Of a stretch of DNA of 59,148 bases, positions 34,244 through 43,416 are shown in pieces. Every line of letters begins with the position of its first letter. Position 1 is the stretch's first letter. The notes beneath the pieces are model-generated. The model saw nothing but the letters and a program-made list of their open reading frames with translations, was not told the origin of the DNA and searched no databases. This DNA is from TTA-H9 sp002071415 (GTDB lineage Bacteria > Bacteroidota > Bacteroidia > Bacteroidales > TTA-H9). The stretch covers positions 1 to 59,148 of the forward strand of contig DAONSX010000007.1 of the NCBI GenBank assembly GCA_035411425.1, given 5' to 3'. A program made the position numbers and the translations under genes.

Positions 34244-36383
34244 GACTTGATTTTTTTTGGACAGATTTCATTACTTTTTTACTGATTTTTTTGAGGTTTT
34301 CCATTTGCGACATGATGGGAGAAATATGAATTTCGCTTACTGGGATTACTCCAGTGCCTTTCATTTTTTCGACTTGTTCGGGGAACAGAAGAATGAAGTT
34401 GAGGTTTTCGGGTAAGTGATTCAATCGTTGAGGCAAACTATCGAAAACGGGTAAAAACGATATGGTATCTTTCCGGGCTGCGACTATAACAAAGAGATCG
34501 TCGGTTTTTGAATGGCTACTCGACTCAAAACCTGTTTCCCAGTCGGAATAGATGGTATTTTTAAGAGATGGGTTGATTTTCCATCTTCTGGCTATGGTTG
34601 AAAAAACCGGCAACAGGTCTTTCGAAGTCTTGAACTCAAGGGTTGCTTGAATTCTGTAAGCCATTATCAAAATTTTCGAGACCCAGTAAATGAATCCCAC
34701 TTCATATTCTACATTAGGTGGGCATAATACGTTGATATTCTTGAAAATAAAAACAGGCTGCTTGATTCTGCTTACTAAAGTAGTTTGCTCAGTTTCGGAA
34801 ATGATTTTCTGAAGAATACTTCCAAAGATACGTTCACTTGTTTTCAAGCTTCCTCCCCAGCCCATAACGATCATACTGGCCATGGTTTCCTTGATTCCTC
34901 TAATAATCCCACTAACAATATTTACATCTACCCTGACCAGTGGTTGAATCTTGACTTCACTCAGTGAAATATGCTGGATGATATTATCCAAGTTTTTTCG
35001 GCTTTTAAGGATGTTTTGCTGTACTTGGTCATTATCTTCAACAATGGATATAGGATAGATGGGTTCATCCGATCCGGGATGTTTCAAAACGATTGCCAAT
35101 TCTAACAAAGATTGAAGCGATTGGGGGTTGGCTACGGGAACAAGAATCCTCTCGGGCAAGGCAGAGACTTCAGGCAGGGTATATTCTTCTGCCAAATGAA
35201 TTTTACGGCTAGCCCGATCGGTAACTATTGAACCCGTCAGGCAGGTGAGCAATATCAGAATAATGGTTCCATTGAGAATATAGACATCGATGATGCCCAT
35301 TCTGAATCCGATGAAAATAACGGCGAGAGTAGCAGCAGCATGGGTACTGCTGAGTCCAAAGATTAAATTTCCTTGCACCGAGCTATATCTGAAGATGAAA
35401 CGTGTAAGCTGAGCTGCAAAATATTTTCCTATGAGAGCGGCCAAAGTAAGAATTAAAGCAACTTTGATGACTAAACTTCCCTCGGTCATAAGATGAGGAT
35501 CGATTACCATACCTATACCTAAAAGAAAAAAGGGGATAAACAAAGTATTTCCAATCAGCTCGATATTGTTCATTAATTCTCGGTTGCCCGATAAGGTTCT
35601 ATTAAGTGCTAAACCCGCCAGGAAAGCCCCGATAATGGGTTCGAGTTTTGCTGCCTTAGCCAGGATACCGGCTAAAAATATCATGAAGAAAATAAAAATA
35701 AGCGGGATCAACTTTTCTCCCTCTATGTGTCTTAATAGCCATCGCAAAGCTTTTGGATACAACCATAAAATAAGAAATGCCACAATGATACCGCTTATGA
35801 CTATTTTTAGCCATACAAGTGAATTGGAAGAATTGCCGTATCCGGAAGCAATGAAGGCCAGCAACATTAAAACCAGCGTATCGGTAATGATAGTCCCTCC
35901 AATGGTAATGGCTACGGCTTCGTTTTTCGTAATTCCAAACCTGCTTACAATGGGATAAGCAATCAGTGTATGAGTAGAAAACATGATACTTACCAGAAAA
36001 GATGGTAATTTATCGAGATGAAGTAAGGTGCGGCACGATATAAAACCCAGCGACAACGGAATAGAAAATGTTAACAATCCAAAAATAATACTCTTGTAAG
36101 CTGTATGTTTGAATTCCTGTAGATTGAGGTCTAACCCGGCCACAAACATGATGAATAACAAGCCCGCATTACCAAACAATTGAATGCTGCTGTCATTTTG
36201 TAAAATACCCCAACCGTGAGGCCCAAGCGCTATTCCGGCTAAAATGTATCCAATGATCGCCGGTAGCTTAATCTTTCGAAATATGGTTTGCGAAAGAAGA
36301 ATACTCAGTAAGATGATGGCAAAAATTACTATCGGCTCTGTTGCAGGAATATGTAATAAGCCGGTGTCTATTTGATTTTCCAT
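34236..36383 (-). CDS. CPA2-family cation/proton antiporter with C-terminal USP-like domain
   Basis: 715 residues. Residues 1-385 contain about 12 membrane helices of the Na+/H+ exchanger fold (LPAIIGYILAGIALGPHGWG, LFIMFVAGLDLNL with the membrane Asp of the CPA2 class, GAFLAGLALNRTLSG). The cytosolic C-terminus (about 400-715) holds two degenerate universal-stress-protein-like segments (RILVPVANPQSLQSLLELA, ASMIVMGWGGSLKTSERIFG), which may bind nucleotide and gate transport. The ion (Na+ or K+) cannot be read from sequence. First gene of a two-gene unit with the lipoprotein. Confidence 0.9.
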   Translation of the reverse strand: MENQIDTGLLHIPATEPIVIFAIILLSILLSQTIFRKIKLPAIIGYILAGIALGPHGWGILQNDSSIQLFGNAGLLFIMFVAGLDLNLQEFKHTAYKSIIFGLLTFSIPLSLGFISCRTLLHLDKLPSFLVSIMFSTHTLIAYPIVSRFGITKNEAVAITIGGTIITDTLVLMLLAFIASGYGNSSNSLVWLKIVISGIIVAFLILWLYPKALRWLLRHIEGEKLIPLIFIFFMIFLAGILAKAAKLEPIIGAFLAGLALNRTLSGNRELMNNIELIGNTLFIPFFLLGIGMVIDPHLMTEGSLVIKVALILTLAALIGKYFAAQLTRFIFRYSSVQGNLIFGLSSTHAAATLAVIFIGFRMGIIDVYILNGTIILILLTCLTGSIVTDRASRKIHLAEEYTLPEVSALPERILVPVANPQSLQSLLELAIVLKHPGSDEPIYPISIVEDNDQVQQNILKSRKNLDNIIQHISLSEVKIQPLVRVDVNIVSGIIRGIKETMASMIVMGWGGSLKTSERIFGSILQKIISETEQTTLVSRIKQPVFIFKNINVLCPPNVEYEVGFIYWVSKILIMAYRIQATLEFKTSKDLLPVFSTIARRWKINPSLKNTIYSDWETGFESSSHSKTDDLFVIVAARKDTISFLPVFDSLPQRLNHLPENLNFILLFPEQVEKMKGTGVIPVSEIHISPIMSQMENLKKISKKVMKSVQKKSSHE

Positions 36384-36788
36384 CCTTATTTGAGCGAAAA
36401 ATGAAATACAAAATTAGAACATAAAGCCGAATAGGAAAATGATGTTTAGTTTAATTTGCTGTATATAAATTATTTAAAAAATCAAAGAAATCTCCATTTA
36501 TCACTGAATCATTATCGAATTAGCCGTGTCCTATTCCATAGTATCCTTTTTTAACGTCAGCATGTTTTATAAAATCGACCAAATTTTTTCTACTCCTTCC
36601 CATTCTTTTTCAATTCTTAAAGGTTATGGCATAATTTCTGTAATTCTCCGAAGGTTGTTTCTTATTAAGTTCGAGAATGGATTCATTCATAAAACATCAT
36701 GAAACAAAATTTTAACAAAATGAAGGGGGAAAAGATTAAAATTTTAGTGAACAAGTTCGAAAATTTTAACCATAGCCTCGAAATTCAT
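36384..36788. other. AT-rich intergenic region between divergent genes
   Basis: About 400 bp between the antiporter start and the DUF1573 promoter box. It is AT-rich with poly-T and poly-A runs. No gene, RNA or repeat recognised. Confidence 0.5.
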
Positions 36789-36796
36789 TACTTTTG
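36789..36796 (+). promoter_or_regulatory. -7 box of the second DUF1573 gene
   Basis: TACTTTTG fits TAnnTTTG. It lies inside the longest open frame (ATG at 36794), which supports the downstream ATG at 36848 as the true start. Confidence 0.45.
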
Positions 36797-36847
36797 CGGT
36801 CGTATGAATTGAAACGAAATGCAAACCTTAAAAATCAGCTATATACT

Positions 36848-37333
36848 ATGAAACGCAAATTAATATTCGTTTTAGGAATTTTCCTGACCTTGAATTATTT
36901 ACAGGCGCAGGATGCGAAACCAGTCAGCAAAAATGGTCCCATTATTACTTTCGATCAAAAACTGCGTGATGAAGCAGGGAATATAGTATGGGATTATGGT
37001 ACAATATATAAGGATAGCAAAGGAGATTCTTATTTCCGGTTTACCAATACCGGTAAAGAGCCTCTGGTGCTTTCCGAAGTACGTTCTTCGTGTGGATGTA
37101 CTGTGCCCAGCTGGCCCCGTGAACCCATACTCCCGGGTAAAAGTGATACCATAAAGGTAAGGTATGCTACAAATCGTTTAGGAGTAATCAATAAGACTAT
37201 TACGGTGATGTCGAATGCAGTGAATAATCCAGTAATTTTACGCATCAAGGGCAATGTAATCGAAAAGCCTGCCGAAGTAGTTCCAGAGAAGAGGTCGGTC
37301 GATGCTGCTCAACCTTTGAATAAAGCCAAATAA
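36848..37333 (+). CDS. Secreted DUF1573 protein
   Basis: 161 residues from the ATG at 36848, which begins a clear signal peptide (KRKLIFVLGIFLTLNYLQA, cleaved near QAQD). One DUF1573 domain with SSCGCTVPSWPREPILPG, paralogous to the lipoprotein at 14114-14578. No lipobox, so it is periplasmic or secreted. The tail is Glu/Pro/Lys rich. Function unknown. Confidence 0.85.
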   Translation: MKRKLIFVLGIFLTLNYLQAQDAKPVSKNGPIITFDQKLRDEAGNIVWDYGTIYKDSKGDSYFRFTNTGKEPLVLSEVRSSCGCTVPSWPREPILPGKSDTIKVRYATNRLGVINKTITVMSNAVNNPVILRIKGNVIEKPAEVVPEKRSVDAAQPLNKAK

Positions 37334-37457
37334 ACTCTAATCTTGAAGAATACTCATGCCCGGAGAATGTACCTCTGGGTTTTTTTGTGGGTGTAGGTTT
37401 GAGGAGATTTCAATAGATGTTGCGTTGTCTGTAAAATTTAAAATGGTAGTATTTGTT

Positions 37458-37465
37458 TACCTTTG
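37458..37465 (+). promoter_or_regulatory. -7 box of the aminotransferase gene
   Basis: TACCTTTG fits TAnnTTTG and lies 28 bases upstream of the ATG at 37493. It spans the longer frame's first codons and so argues for the 37493 start. Confidence 0.45.
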
Positions 37466-37492
37466 CGGTTACTTAACTTTAAATTCATTGCT

Positions 37493-38698
37493 ATGCCAGA
37501 GATATCAGAGAAAGGCAAGAAGATGCCAGCTTCTCCCATTCGCAAACTCGTTCCATTTGCCGATAAGGCCAAACAGAGAGGTATCCAGGTGTTTCATCTG
37601 AATATTGGTCAACCCGATATCGAAACACCCCAAACAATCTTGGATGCTATTCACCATTTCGACCAGAAGGTCATCGAATATAGCCATTCAGCCGGATTTT
37701 TGTCGTACCGGACCAAGCTCACTCAGTATTATGCCAAGCTGGGTATTTCAATCCAACCCGATGATATCATCATTACGACAGGAGGCTCGGAAGCAATCTT
37801 ATTTGCTCTGCAATCTACCATGGATCCTGGAGATGAAATTATAATTCCCGAGCCATTCTATGCCAATTACAATGGTTTTGCCATTAATTCGGGAGTCATC
37901 GTAAAACCTATCCCTTCCTTTATCGAAAATGGTTTTGCCCTTCCTGCCATCAGTGAGTTCGAAAAGGCAATTGGACCCCGTACCAAGGCCATTATGATTT
38001 GCAATCCGAATAACCCTACAGGTTACTTATATAGTCCCGAAGAGCTTGAATTACTCCGAGACATTGCCTTGAAGTACAACTTATATCTTTTTGCCGATGA
38101 AGTGTACAGGGAATTTTGTTATGATGGACGTGAACATTTCAGTATTATGCAGCTGGAAGGATTAGATCAGCATGCCGTTTTGATCGATTCGGTCAGCAAA
38201 CGTTACAGTGCCTGTGGAATAAGGATAGGATGCATAATTTCGAAGAATAAGCAATTGATGGCTACTGCCATGAAATTTGCTCAGGCCAGATTGAGCCCTC
38301 CAAGTATCGGTCAGGTAGCCGCCGAAGCTGCGCTCGATACACCAGCCCAATATTTTGAAAATGTCAGGAATGAATATTTTGCCCGACGCAATGTGGTAGT
38401 CGAAGCCATCAATAAAATGCCAGGCGCATTTTGTACCAGCCCTCAGGGAGCTTTTTATGTAATGGCTCGATTACCGATTGATGATAGTGACCTCTTTTGC
38501 AAATGGCTTCTCGAAGATTTTGAATCGAAAGGACGTACGGTGATGATAGCGCCGGGTACGGGTTTTTATTCTACTCCAGGTAAAGGAATCGATGAGGTCA
38601 GAATCTCGTATGTGCTTAGAGTTGATGAACTACAACAGGCTATGGAATGCCTGGCAGAAGCCTTGACAATTTACCCCCACCGAAAGCATTGCAAATGA
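37493..38698 (+). CDS. PLP-dependent class I/II aminotransferase
   Basis: 401 residues from the ATG at 37493. Fold type I aminotransferase of the aspartate aminotransferase group: HLNIGQPDIETPQTI near residue 40, NPNNPTGYLYS, FADEVYREFCYDG, and the PLP Lys in DSVSKRYSACGIRIG (about residues 231-245) with the C-terminal carboxylate-binding Arg in DEVRISYVL. The substrate cannot be fixed; aspartate or aromatic amino acids are typical for this group. Confidence 0.9.
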   Translation: MPEISEKGKKMPASPIRKLVPFADKAKQRGIQVFHLNIGQPDIETPQTILDAIHHFDQKVIEYSHSAGFLSYRTKLTQYYAKLGISIQPDDIIITTGGSEAILFALQSTMDPGDEIIIPEPFYANYNGFAINSGVIVKPIPSFIENGFALPAISEFEKAIGPRTKAIMICNPNNPTGYLYSPEELELLRDIALKYNLYLFADEVYREFCYDGREHFSIMQLEGLDQHAVLIDSVSKRYSACGIRIGCIISKNKQLMATAMKFAQARLSPPSIGQVAAEAALDTPAQYFENVRNEYFARRNVVVEAINKMPGAFCTSPQGAFYVMARLPIDDSDLFCKWLLEDFESKGRTVMIAPGTGFYSTPGKGIDEVRISYVLRVDELQQAMECLAEALTIYPHRKHCK

Positions 38699-39063
38699 TA
38701 TTTTTTTTCTTGAACTTGAGCTGGATTTTTGGAAAAATATCCATTGAACCAGCTTGATGTTTTTATTGGTTATACCTTTTAAAAAGGTAAAAATGAACAA
38801 AATTTATTGATGATGCTGTCGGTGAGAAAAATTGATTAGATGAAGCAAATTTCATCGGAAATAATGATTGAACATAGGCTCAAGGAAATTCAAGTAGAAG
38901 ATTCTATGTTCGGATAATAAAGAATCAAGGATGATTTTTGCTTTTCAAAAGATGTAGTTCGAACAAATTTATCCGGATTTGACATTCTCAGCATTCATGT
39001 GAAGCATTTTAAATTCGAATAAGTTCTCCTTGGGAAAGCCATCGGTTTTCAGCATTGAGCCAG
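38699..39063. other. Intergenic region between convergent genes
   Basis: 365 bp between two convergent stops. A loose inverted match (GAGCTGG near 38715 and CCAGCTT near 38749) could form a weak hairpin, but it lacks a clear T run at the right place. Nothing else is recognised. Confidence 0.45.
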
Positions 39064-42000
39064 TCAATAAATGACGATCTTAACTACTTCGGTTCCTTTG
39101 GATGGTTGATTGCAGCGTAGCAAGTACATTCCGGTTCTGATGTATGCCGGGAACCTGACATTTGAAGTTTCGCCCGGGTTTATTTGCAAATTTATGCCGA
39201 CGACTTGTCCAAACACGGAATATAATTTGACTTCAGAGCCTGCTTCTATTCCGGAAATTTTTATACTTTCTCCTTTCCTAAGCAAAGTGGGATAAACATG
39301 TAATTTTTGCCCATCGGCTAAAGAAAACCAGATGAAAGGAAGATTTTTTACCTCGGAAAGTGACAATGCATCATTCCAAAGTTTAAACTCGTCGATACGA
39401 CCCCAAAAACTATACTTGGTTTCTATTTCATTCATTCGACCCAAGGTAAGAGGATGGGAGGTTGGGTTAAGATTACCGCTGCACGACATGAAATTGTCTA
39501 ACTTCCCATTGATGTAAATTTCAAGCGAAAAACCAGTATAAATGCCCGTTACATGGGTATATTGTTCCAAGGGAATGGGGTTTTTGCTGTCGAGGTCGAA
39601 AATTCCGCTAGTCGTATTGACCGTCAGCCTGAGGTGATGATCAGACAAAAGCGACAGTTTGAACCTTTCCTGCCAGCTACCATGAGAGATGATATAATGT
39701 TCCTGATATATTTTTTCGGGATATATCCAGCAGCTCAGAGTCAAGGGATAAGAAAAGTCGAGTTCGGGTTCATTTTCGGTGTAAATCAAATCGCTGTTGC
39801 TAATGAAACGTTTAGCTTTATTTTCGATGTTTCGGGCATCGGGTGCCTTGATTGTGCCTATAGAAGTGGCGTGAAACTTATTGGTTACGGCATTGCTATC
39901 ACTCGTGTCGAAAGGATACCAGATTAAGGGTTGAGCCGAATGATGCAAGGTATCTCTAACCAATATTTCGATCGATTTCGTAGAGCTTAATCCCAAAGAA
40001 TTGGTTATTTTCCCGGTGATGCTGACGATCTGTTCGGCCGAAGGTGCCACAAATTCAGCAATATTATTCGAAAAAGATATCTGACCAGCACTTGATGTCC
40101 ATGAAAAATTGTAAGGCCCGCTCCCTGTGGTATCAGCCCATATCTCCAGCGTGATCTTTTCCAGTGGATTGCAGTAAAATTTGGAAACGCTGATAGAATC
40201 GATGAGAGGGGGTTTAGGAATCCAATCGACCACTTCGATTCGAAGGGAATCTTCAGCCCACTGGTCTCCTGCCTGTACTTTGAGAGTCAAAACATACAGA
40301 CCGGTTTGCGAGGGAGTTTTTAAATGAGTGGAATCGACGAGGGTTGTAATCTGTGTTCCATTGAAATTCCAAAAATAGACAGGAACTACACCTTCGGGAA
40401 TCTGGTCGGCTTTGACCCAGACGCGAAATGAAGCATTTTTTTCAACGGGATTGGGTTCTGATTCCAATGCCTTGATGCGTAATTTCTTCGAGAAATTATA
40501 ATGATATTGGTAATCGATGATTTTTCCATTACAAACCAAGTGATTTCCCTCTATTGTGCAAGTCTCTGATGCTGGATATAATCTTATCAAACAGGCTTCG
40601 TCGGCGGGAATATTCAGTGTAAACGAACCGGAGATTACTTCAGGGAAAAAGGTTTCGGTAAGGCTTTCGTATACCTTCCAGTTTCCTGAGGGAAGATCGA
40701 AGCTGCATGTAAGGTTCGAATCGTTAGGGTTATAGAGTAAAAATGCAGGGATAGAATCTTTAACCAGAAAATCAGTCTGATTCAGATCGAAAGCGAGGAT
40801 CTGGTCTACCGAAGTTCTTTTGATCATTGCGCCCAGATAGCCAACACTTGATCCTGAATATAGAGAAAGATTGGTAGCAGCCCAGCCTCCAGCTATGGCA
40901 TCACCTCTGGCAAAAGGCGATTTACCTTGCCAAGTCGATTTTAGAGCTTCATAAGGGATGCAAGCCGAAGTATCATATTGTGAAGCCCATGAATAACTAT
41001 CTTGATAATCGGATGGAAGAGCATTCCAGTAAAAATATCTTGAGGAGCTGGCCAGATTGGCTAACCATTTACCCAATGTGCGAGCATAACGTTTATCGTA
41101 TTTTGCGAGGGGTGTAAGTGCACCTGCCTGCTGAAATCCATTCATCACAAAAGCATATCCTTCGTTTTCATTTACTTCACCAATGAGGCCATTTACCTCG
41201 ACTTCACCCCATTTCCCGACATTGGCGCCCCAGCCTCGCAAATTTCCACGATCGAAACACCAACTGAGCATTTTTGTGAGATTGTAATTGGTTCCCACTA
41301 TGGCATTCATGGCAGCAGCAGCCGTTACTCCATAAGAAAGTTGAAGCTCGTAAGAGGGATTAGAGGTTAAACCATCGAGAAATTCCATGGCTAATTCGGC
41401 TCCTTGGCGAAATTCTTCCTGATGGGTTGTAAAATATGCCTGAAGCAGTAACCATGCAATAGCTCCCGAGGCTTCAGGTTCGGGAACACCCGTGGAAAGA
41501 GGTTTCCCAGTTATCAGATTGAAGGCCCTGTAATTCATATTGGGAATTTGCCAAGGCTTGGTGTTCCCTCCCAAGGCATATACACAACCCAACCATCGTT
41601 CTGCCACTTCAGAATATTGATATTCGAATTCTGGTGCTTCATCGGGATATAACCATTTCAACTGATAAAAATAAACATTGGGCATTAAGTCGTACCACCA
41701 GTCAGAGCCTGAAGAAGCAAAATAATTGTTGAGGTACACATTTTGGCCATTTTTCAGATTGAAAAAATCTTTCAAAGCCGCCACGTAATTCATTCCATTC
41801 TGATTCGACTTGTCAATACCAACCAGACTTGCCCCAATAACAGCCGGCATGAGGTTGATGGCTTCGGCTTGCTGGTGATGCCAGCTACTGCCAACATAAG
41901 TATCAAGAAATATCGGACGATTGTCGGGATAATTAAACTGCCCTAACATTCCGAGTCTTGAAAATGGAAGATATTGACCTTGACGAGTGGTATCGAATAC

Positions 42001-42162
42001 GAATTGATCATAGTCGAGAGCAACCTTATGCCAGTTTCTGACTAAGAAGTCAGAAGGGAGGTTGGGCATTTGTTCGATACGGTTGATGTTTATCTGACCC
42101 GTTTGGGCTGTTGAATAAATTGAGGCGAGTAAAAGAAGAGAAAGGATAAAGGAATGTTTCAT
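39064..42162 (-). CDS. Type IX-secreted protein: unrecognised helical domain + LamG domain + sorting signal
   Basis: 1032 residues. Signal peptide (about 1-20); residues about 27-560 form a domain paralogous to the lipoprotein at 48038-49774. Shared motifs: RIEQMPNLP, GIDKSNQNGMNYV, SDWWYDLMPNVYFYQ, GAIAWLL, KWGEVEVNGLIG, EGYAFVMNG. Then Ig-like segments (about 570-735), a LamG/concanavalin-like domain (about 745-945: LTLSCWIYPEKIY, HYIISHG) and a type A sorting domain ending GMYLLRCNQP...KIVIY. The first domain looks all-helical and may be a glycan-active (alpha/alpha) barrel, but I recognise no CAZy family. It should end up at the cell surface or outside. It lies past the PUL terminator with its own promoter. 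Confidence 0.8.
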   Translation of the reverse strand: MKHSFILSLLLLASIYSTAQTGQININRIEQMPNLPSDFLVRNWHKVALDYDQFVFDTTRQGQYLPFSRLGMLGQFNYPDNRPIFLDTYVGSSWHHQQAEAINLMPAVIGASLVGIDKSNQNGMNYVAALKDFFNLKNGQNVYLNNYFASSGSDWWYDLMPNVYFYQLKWLYPDEAPEFEYQYSEVAERWLGCVYALGGNTKPWQIPNMNYRAFNLITGKPLSTGVPEPEASGAIAWLLLQAYFTTHQEEFRQGAELAMEFLDGLTSNPSYELQLSYGVTAAAAMNAIVGTNYNLTKMLSWCFDRGNLRGWGANVGKWGEVEVNGLIGEVNENEGYAFVMNGFQQAGALTPLAKYDKRYARTLGKWLANLASSSRYFYWNALPSDYQDSYSWASQYDTSACIPYEALKSTWQGKSPFARGDAIAGGWAATNLSLYSGSSVGYLGAMIKRTSVDQILAFDLNQTDFLVKDSIPAFLLYNPNDSNLTCSFDLPSGNWKVYESLTETFFPEVISGSFTLNIPADEACLIRLYPASETCTIEGNHLVCNGKIIDYQYHYNFSKKLRIKALESEPNPVEKNASFRVWVKADQIPEGVVPVYFWNFNGTQITTLVDSTHLKTPSQTGLYVLTLKVQAGDQWAEDSLRIEVVDWIPKPPLIDSISVSKFYCNPLEKITLEIWADTTGSGPYNFSWTSSAGQISFSNNIAEFVAPSAEQIVSITGKITNSLGLSSTKSIEILVRDTLHHSAQPLIWYPFDTSDSNAVTNKFHATSIGTIKAPDARNIENKAKRFISNSDLIYTENEPELDFSYPLTLSCWIYPEKIYQEHYIISHGSWQERFKLSLLSDHHLRLTVNTTSGIFDLDSKNPIPLEQYTHVTGIYTGFSLEIYINGKLDNFMSCSGNLNPTSHPLTLGRMNEIETKYSFWGRIDEFKLWNDALSLSEVKNLPFIWFSLADGQKLHVYPTLLRKGESIKISGIEAGSEVKLYSVFGQVVGINLQINPGETSNVRFPAYIRTGMYLLRCNQPSKGTEVVKIVIY

Positions 42163-42181
42163 AAGAAGGGAGTAACATAAT

Positions 42182-42212
42182 CAAGAATAGGACGATGAAA
42201 GGAAGGGGCAAA
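42182..42212 (-). promoter_or_regulatory. Promoter of the type IX-secreted PUL protein
   Basis: Minus strand TTTG (42209-42212, part of the terminator's T tail) is followed after 19 bases by TATTCTTG (42182-42189), one mismatch from TAnnTTTG. The predicted start is about 12-15 bases upstream of the ATG at 42162. Confidence 0.45.
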
Positions 42213-42214
42213 AA

Positions 42215-42244
42215 TCGGGCCAGCCGAAGGCTGGCCCGAAAAAA
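42215..42244 (-). terminator. Terminator closing the PUL operon
   Basis: A perfect 11-bp stem (TCGGGCCAGCC at 42215-42225, GGCTGGCCCGA at 42229-42239) with a UUCG-type loop when read on the minus strand, followed by TTTTTG. A-rich bases on the other side make it bidirectional. It follows the FIVAR-LamG gene stop by about 50 bases. Confidence 0.85.
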
Positions 42245-42290
42245 CACAACATTGTTAAACCATGACTAACCAAAATCGCACAAAATGCGT

Positions 42291-43364
42291 TCAGGGCTTA
42301 TCCGAATTATAAAGTTTGGTAACCTGTCCTTCAGTCAAGGCAATGTTATAAAGCCTCAACTCATCGATTATGCCTTTGAAATAACCGAGATTTTCGGCCG
42401 TTGTCCATTCCATGAAATTGGCCAACAGCTCGGCATCGGTAGCAACTCCGCCAATGATGAAGGGTTGAGGATCGGGATTGGTAAGCGTTTGAGTGAGAGG
42501 ACCAATGCCTTTAGTGGCTTCATCCCAAGTCTTTGTTAAAGTACCATTCACATAAAACTTCAATAGCTTGGCAGTTCCATCAAGGGTTATAACGATGTGA
42601 TTCCACTGACCGGCCTTTACAGAGTTATCGGTTTCGTTGTCGGCATCGATTATGTTACCATCGGCCTTTTTATAGGTAAAGAAAGGCTTGCCTGCTCCCT
42701 GGGTCTGAAGTTTATAACCATTCCAGTAGTTTTGTGATATGATGTAGTTGTGTTCGTAAAGTTCATCGGGTTTTATCCAAACAGAAATGGTAAGATTAGA
42801 AGGCAGGAAAGCCGATGCATAAGGCACTTCCAGATGAGCGCCCTTATTGTAATAAATGGCTTTGCCTTTCAATCCATTATTAGTCCATGAAGGCATTAAG
42901 GCATCCTCTCCCAAAACATCGACGCTACCTCTCTTAAAGGTACCGACATAATGGTTAGATGAATAATCGGTAGTGGTAGTTCCATCTCCTTCATCAAAAT
43001 GCCATCCCATGATCAGGTAGAGAGATTCATCGATATAGCCATAGGCTTTCGATTCGAATGAGGCTTTGGCTTCATTAAGCTGAGTAATCAGGTTGTTGAT
43101 CTGTTCTTGAGTGAGTGTGCCCTGAGCTGCAGTCTTTGCAGTTTGAATAGCGGCTTTGAACTCATCAATGGCAGCTTGGGGGTAATCGGCAGTGGTAGCG
43201 CTATTGGCTATGGTTTCCAAATCGGCAATCAGGGCATTGAGTTGGGTTTTATCGCCTGCCACAACCTCATCTTCATCATCACCGCAGGCTACAAATAGTG
43301 TAGCTGTGCTCATCATTAGGATGAGCATTAAGGACTGAAGTAAAATACTTGCTTTTTTAAACAT
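42291..43364 (-). CDS. FIVAR-LamG surface lipoprotein in SusE position
   Basis: 357 residues. Lipobox FVAC (Cys27) followed by GDDEDE, an acidic run like the Bacteroidota surface-lipoprotein export signal. Residues about 38-112 are a three-helix FIVAR-type domain (AAIDEFKAAIQTAKTAAQGTL). Residues about 115-355 form a LamG/concanavalin-like domain (MGWHFDEGDGTT, LTISVWIKPDELY, FYVNGTLTKTW, GIIDELRLYN). It should sit on the cell surface beside SusD and bind or retain glycan. Its LamG domain resembles that of the type IX-secreted neighbour. Last gene before the terminator. Confidence 0.85.
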   Translation of the reverse strand: MFKKASILLQSLMLILMMSTATLFVACGDDEDEVVAGDKTQLNALIADLETIANSATTADYPQAAIDEFKAAIQTAKTAAQGTLTQEQINNLITQLNEAKASFESKAYGYIDESLYLIMGWHFDEGDGTTTTDYSSNHYVGTFKRGSVDVLGEDALMPSWTNNGLKGKAIYYNKGAHLEVPYASAFLPSNLTISVWIKPDELYEHNYIISQNYWNGYKLQTQGAGKPFFTYKKADGNIIDADNETDNSVKAGQWNHIVITLDGTAKLLKFYVNGTLTKTWDEATKGIGPLTQTLTNPDPQPFIIGGVATDAELLANFMEWTTAENLGYFKGIIDELRLYNIALTEGQVTKLYNSDKP

Positions 43365-43416
43365 AGGTCTTGAGTTTTAAAAGGTTAATAATAAATTAAT
43401 TATTTAATAATAAAGG

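Noticed and set aside
38715..38760. Terminator between the aminotransferase and the secreted PUL protein
   Set aside because: Pairing is interrupted and no T run sits at the expected side; below my threshold.
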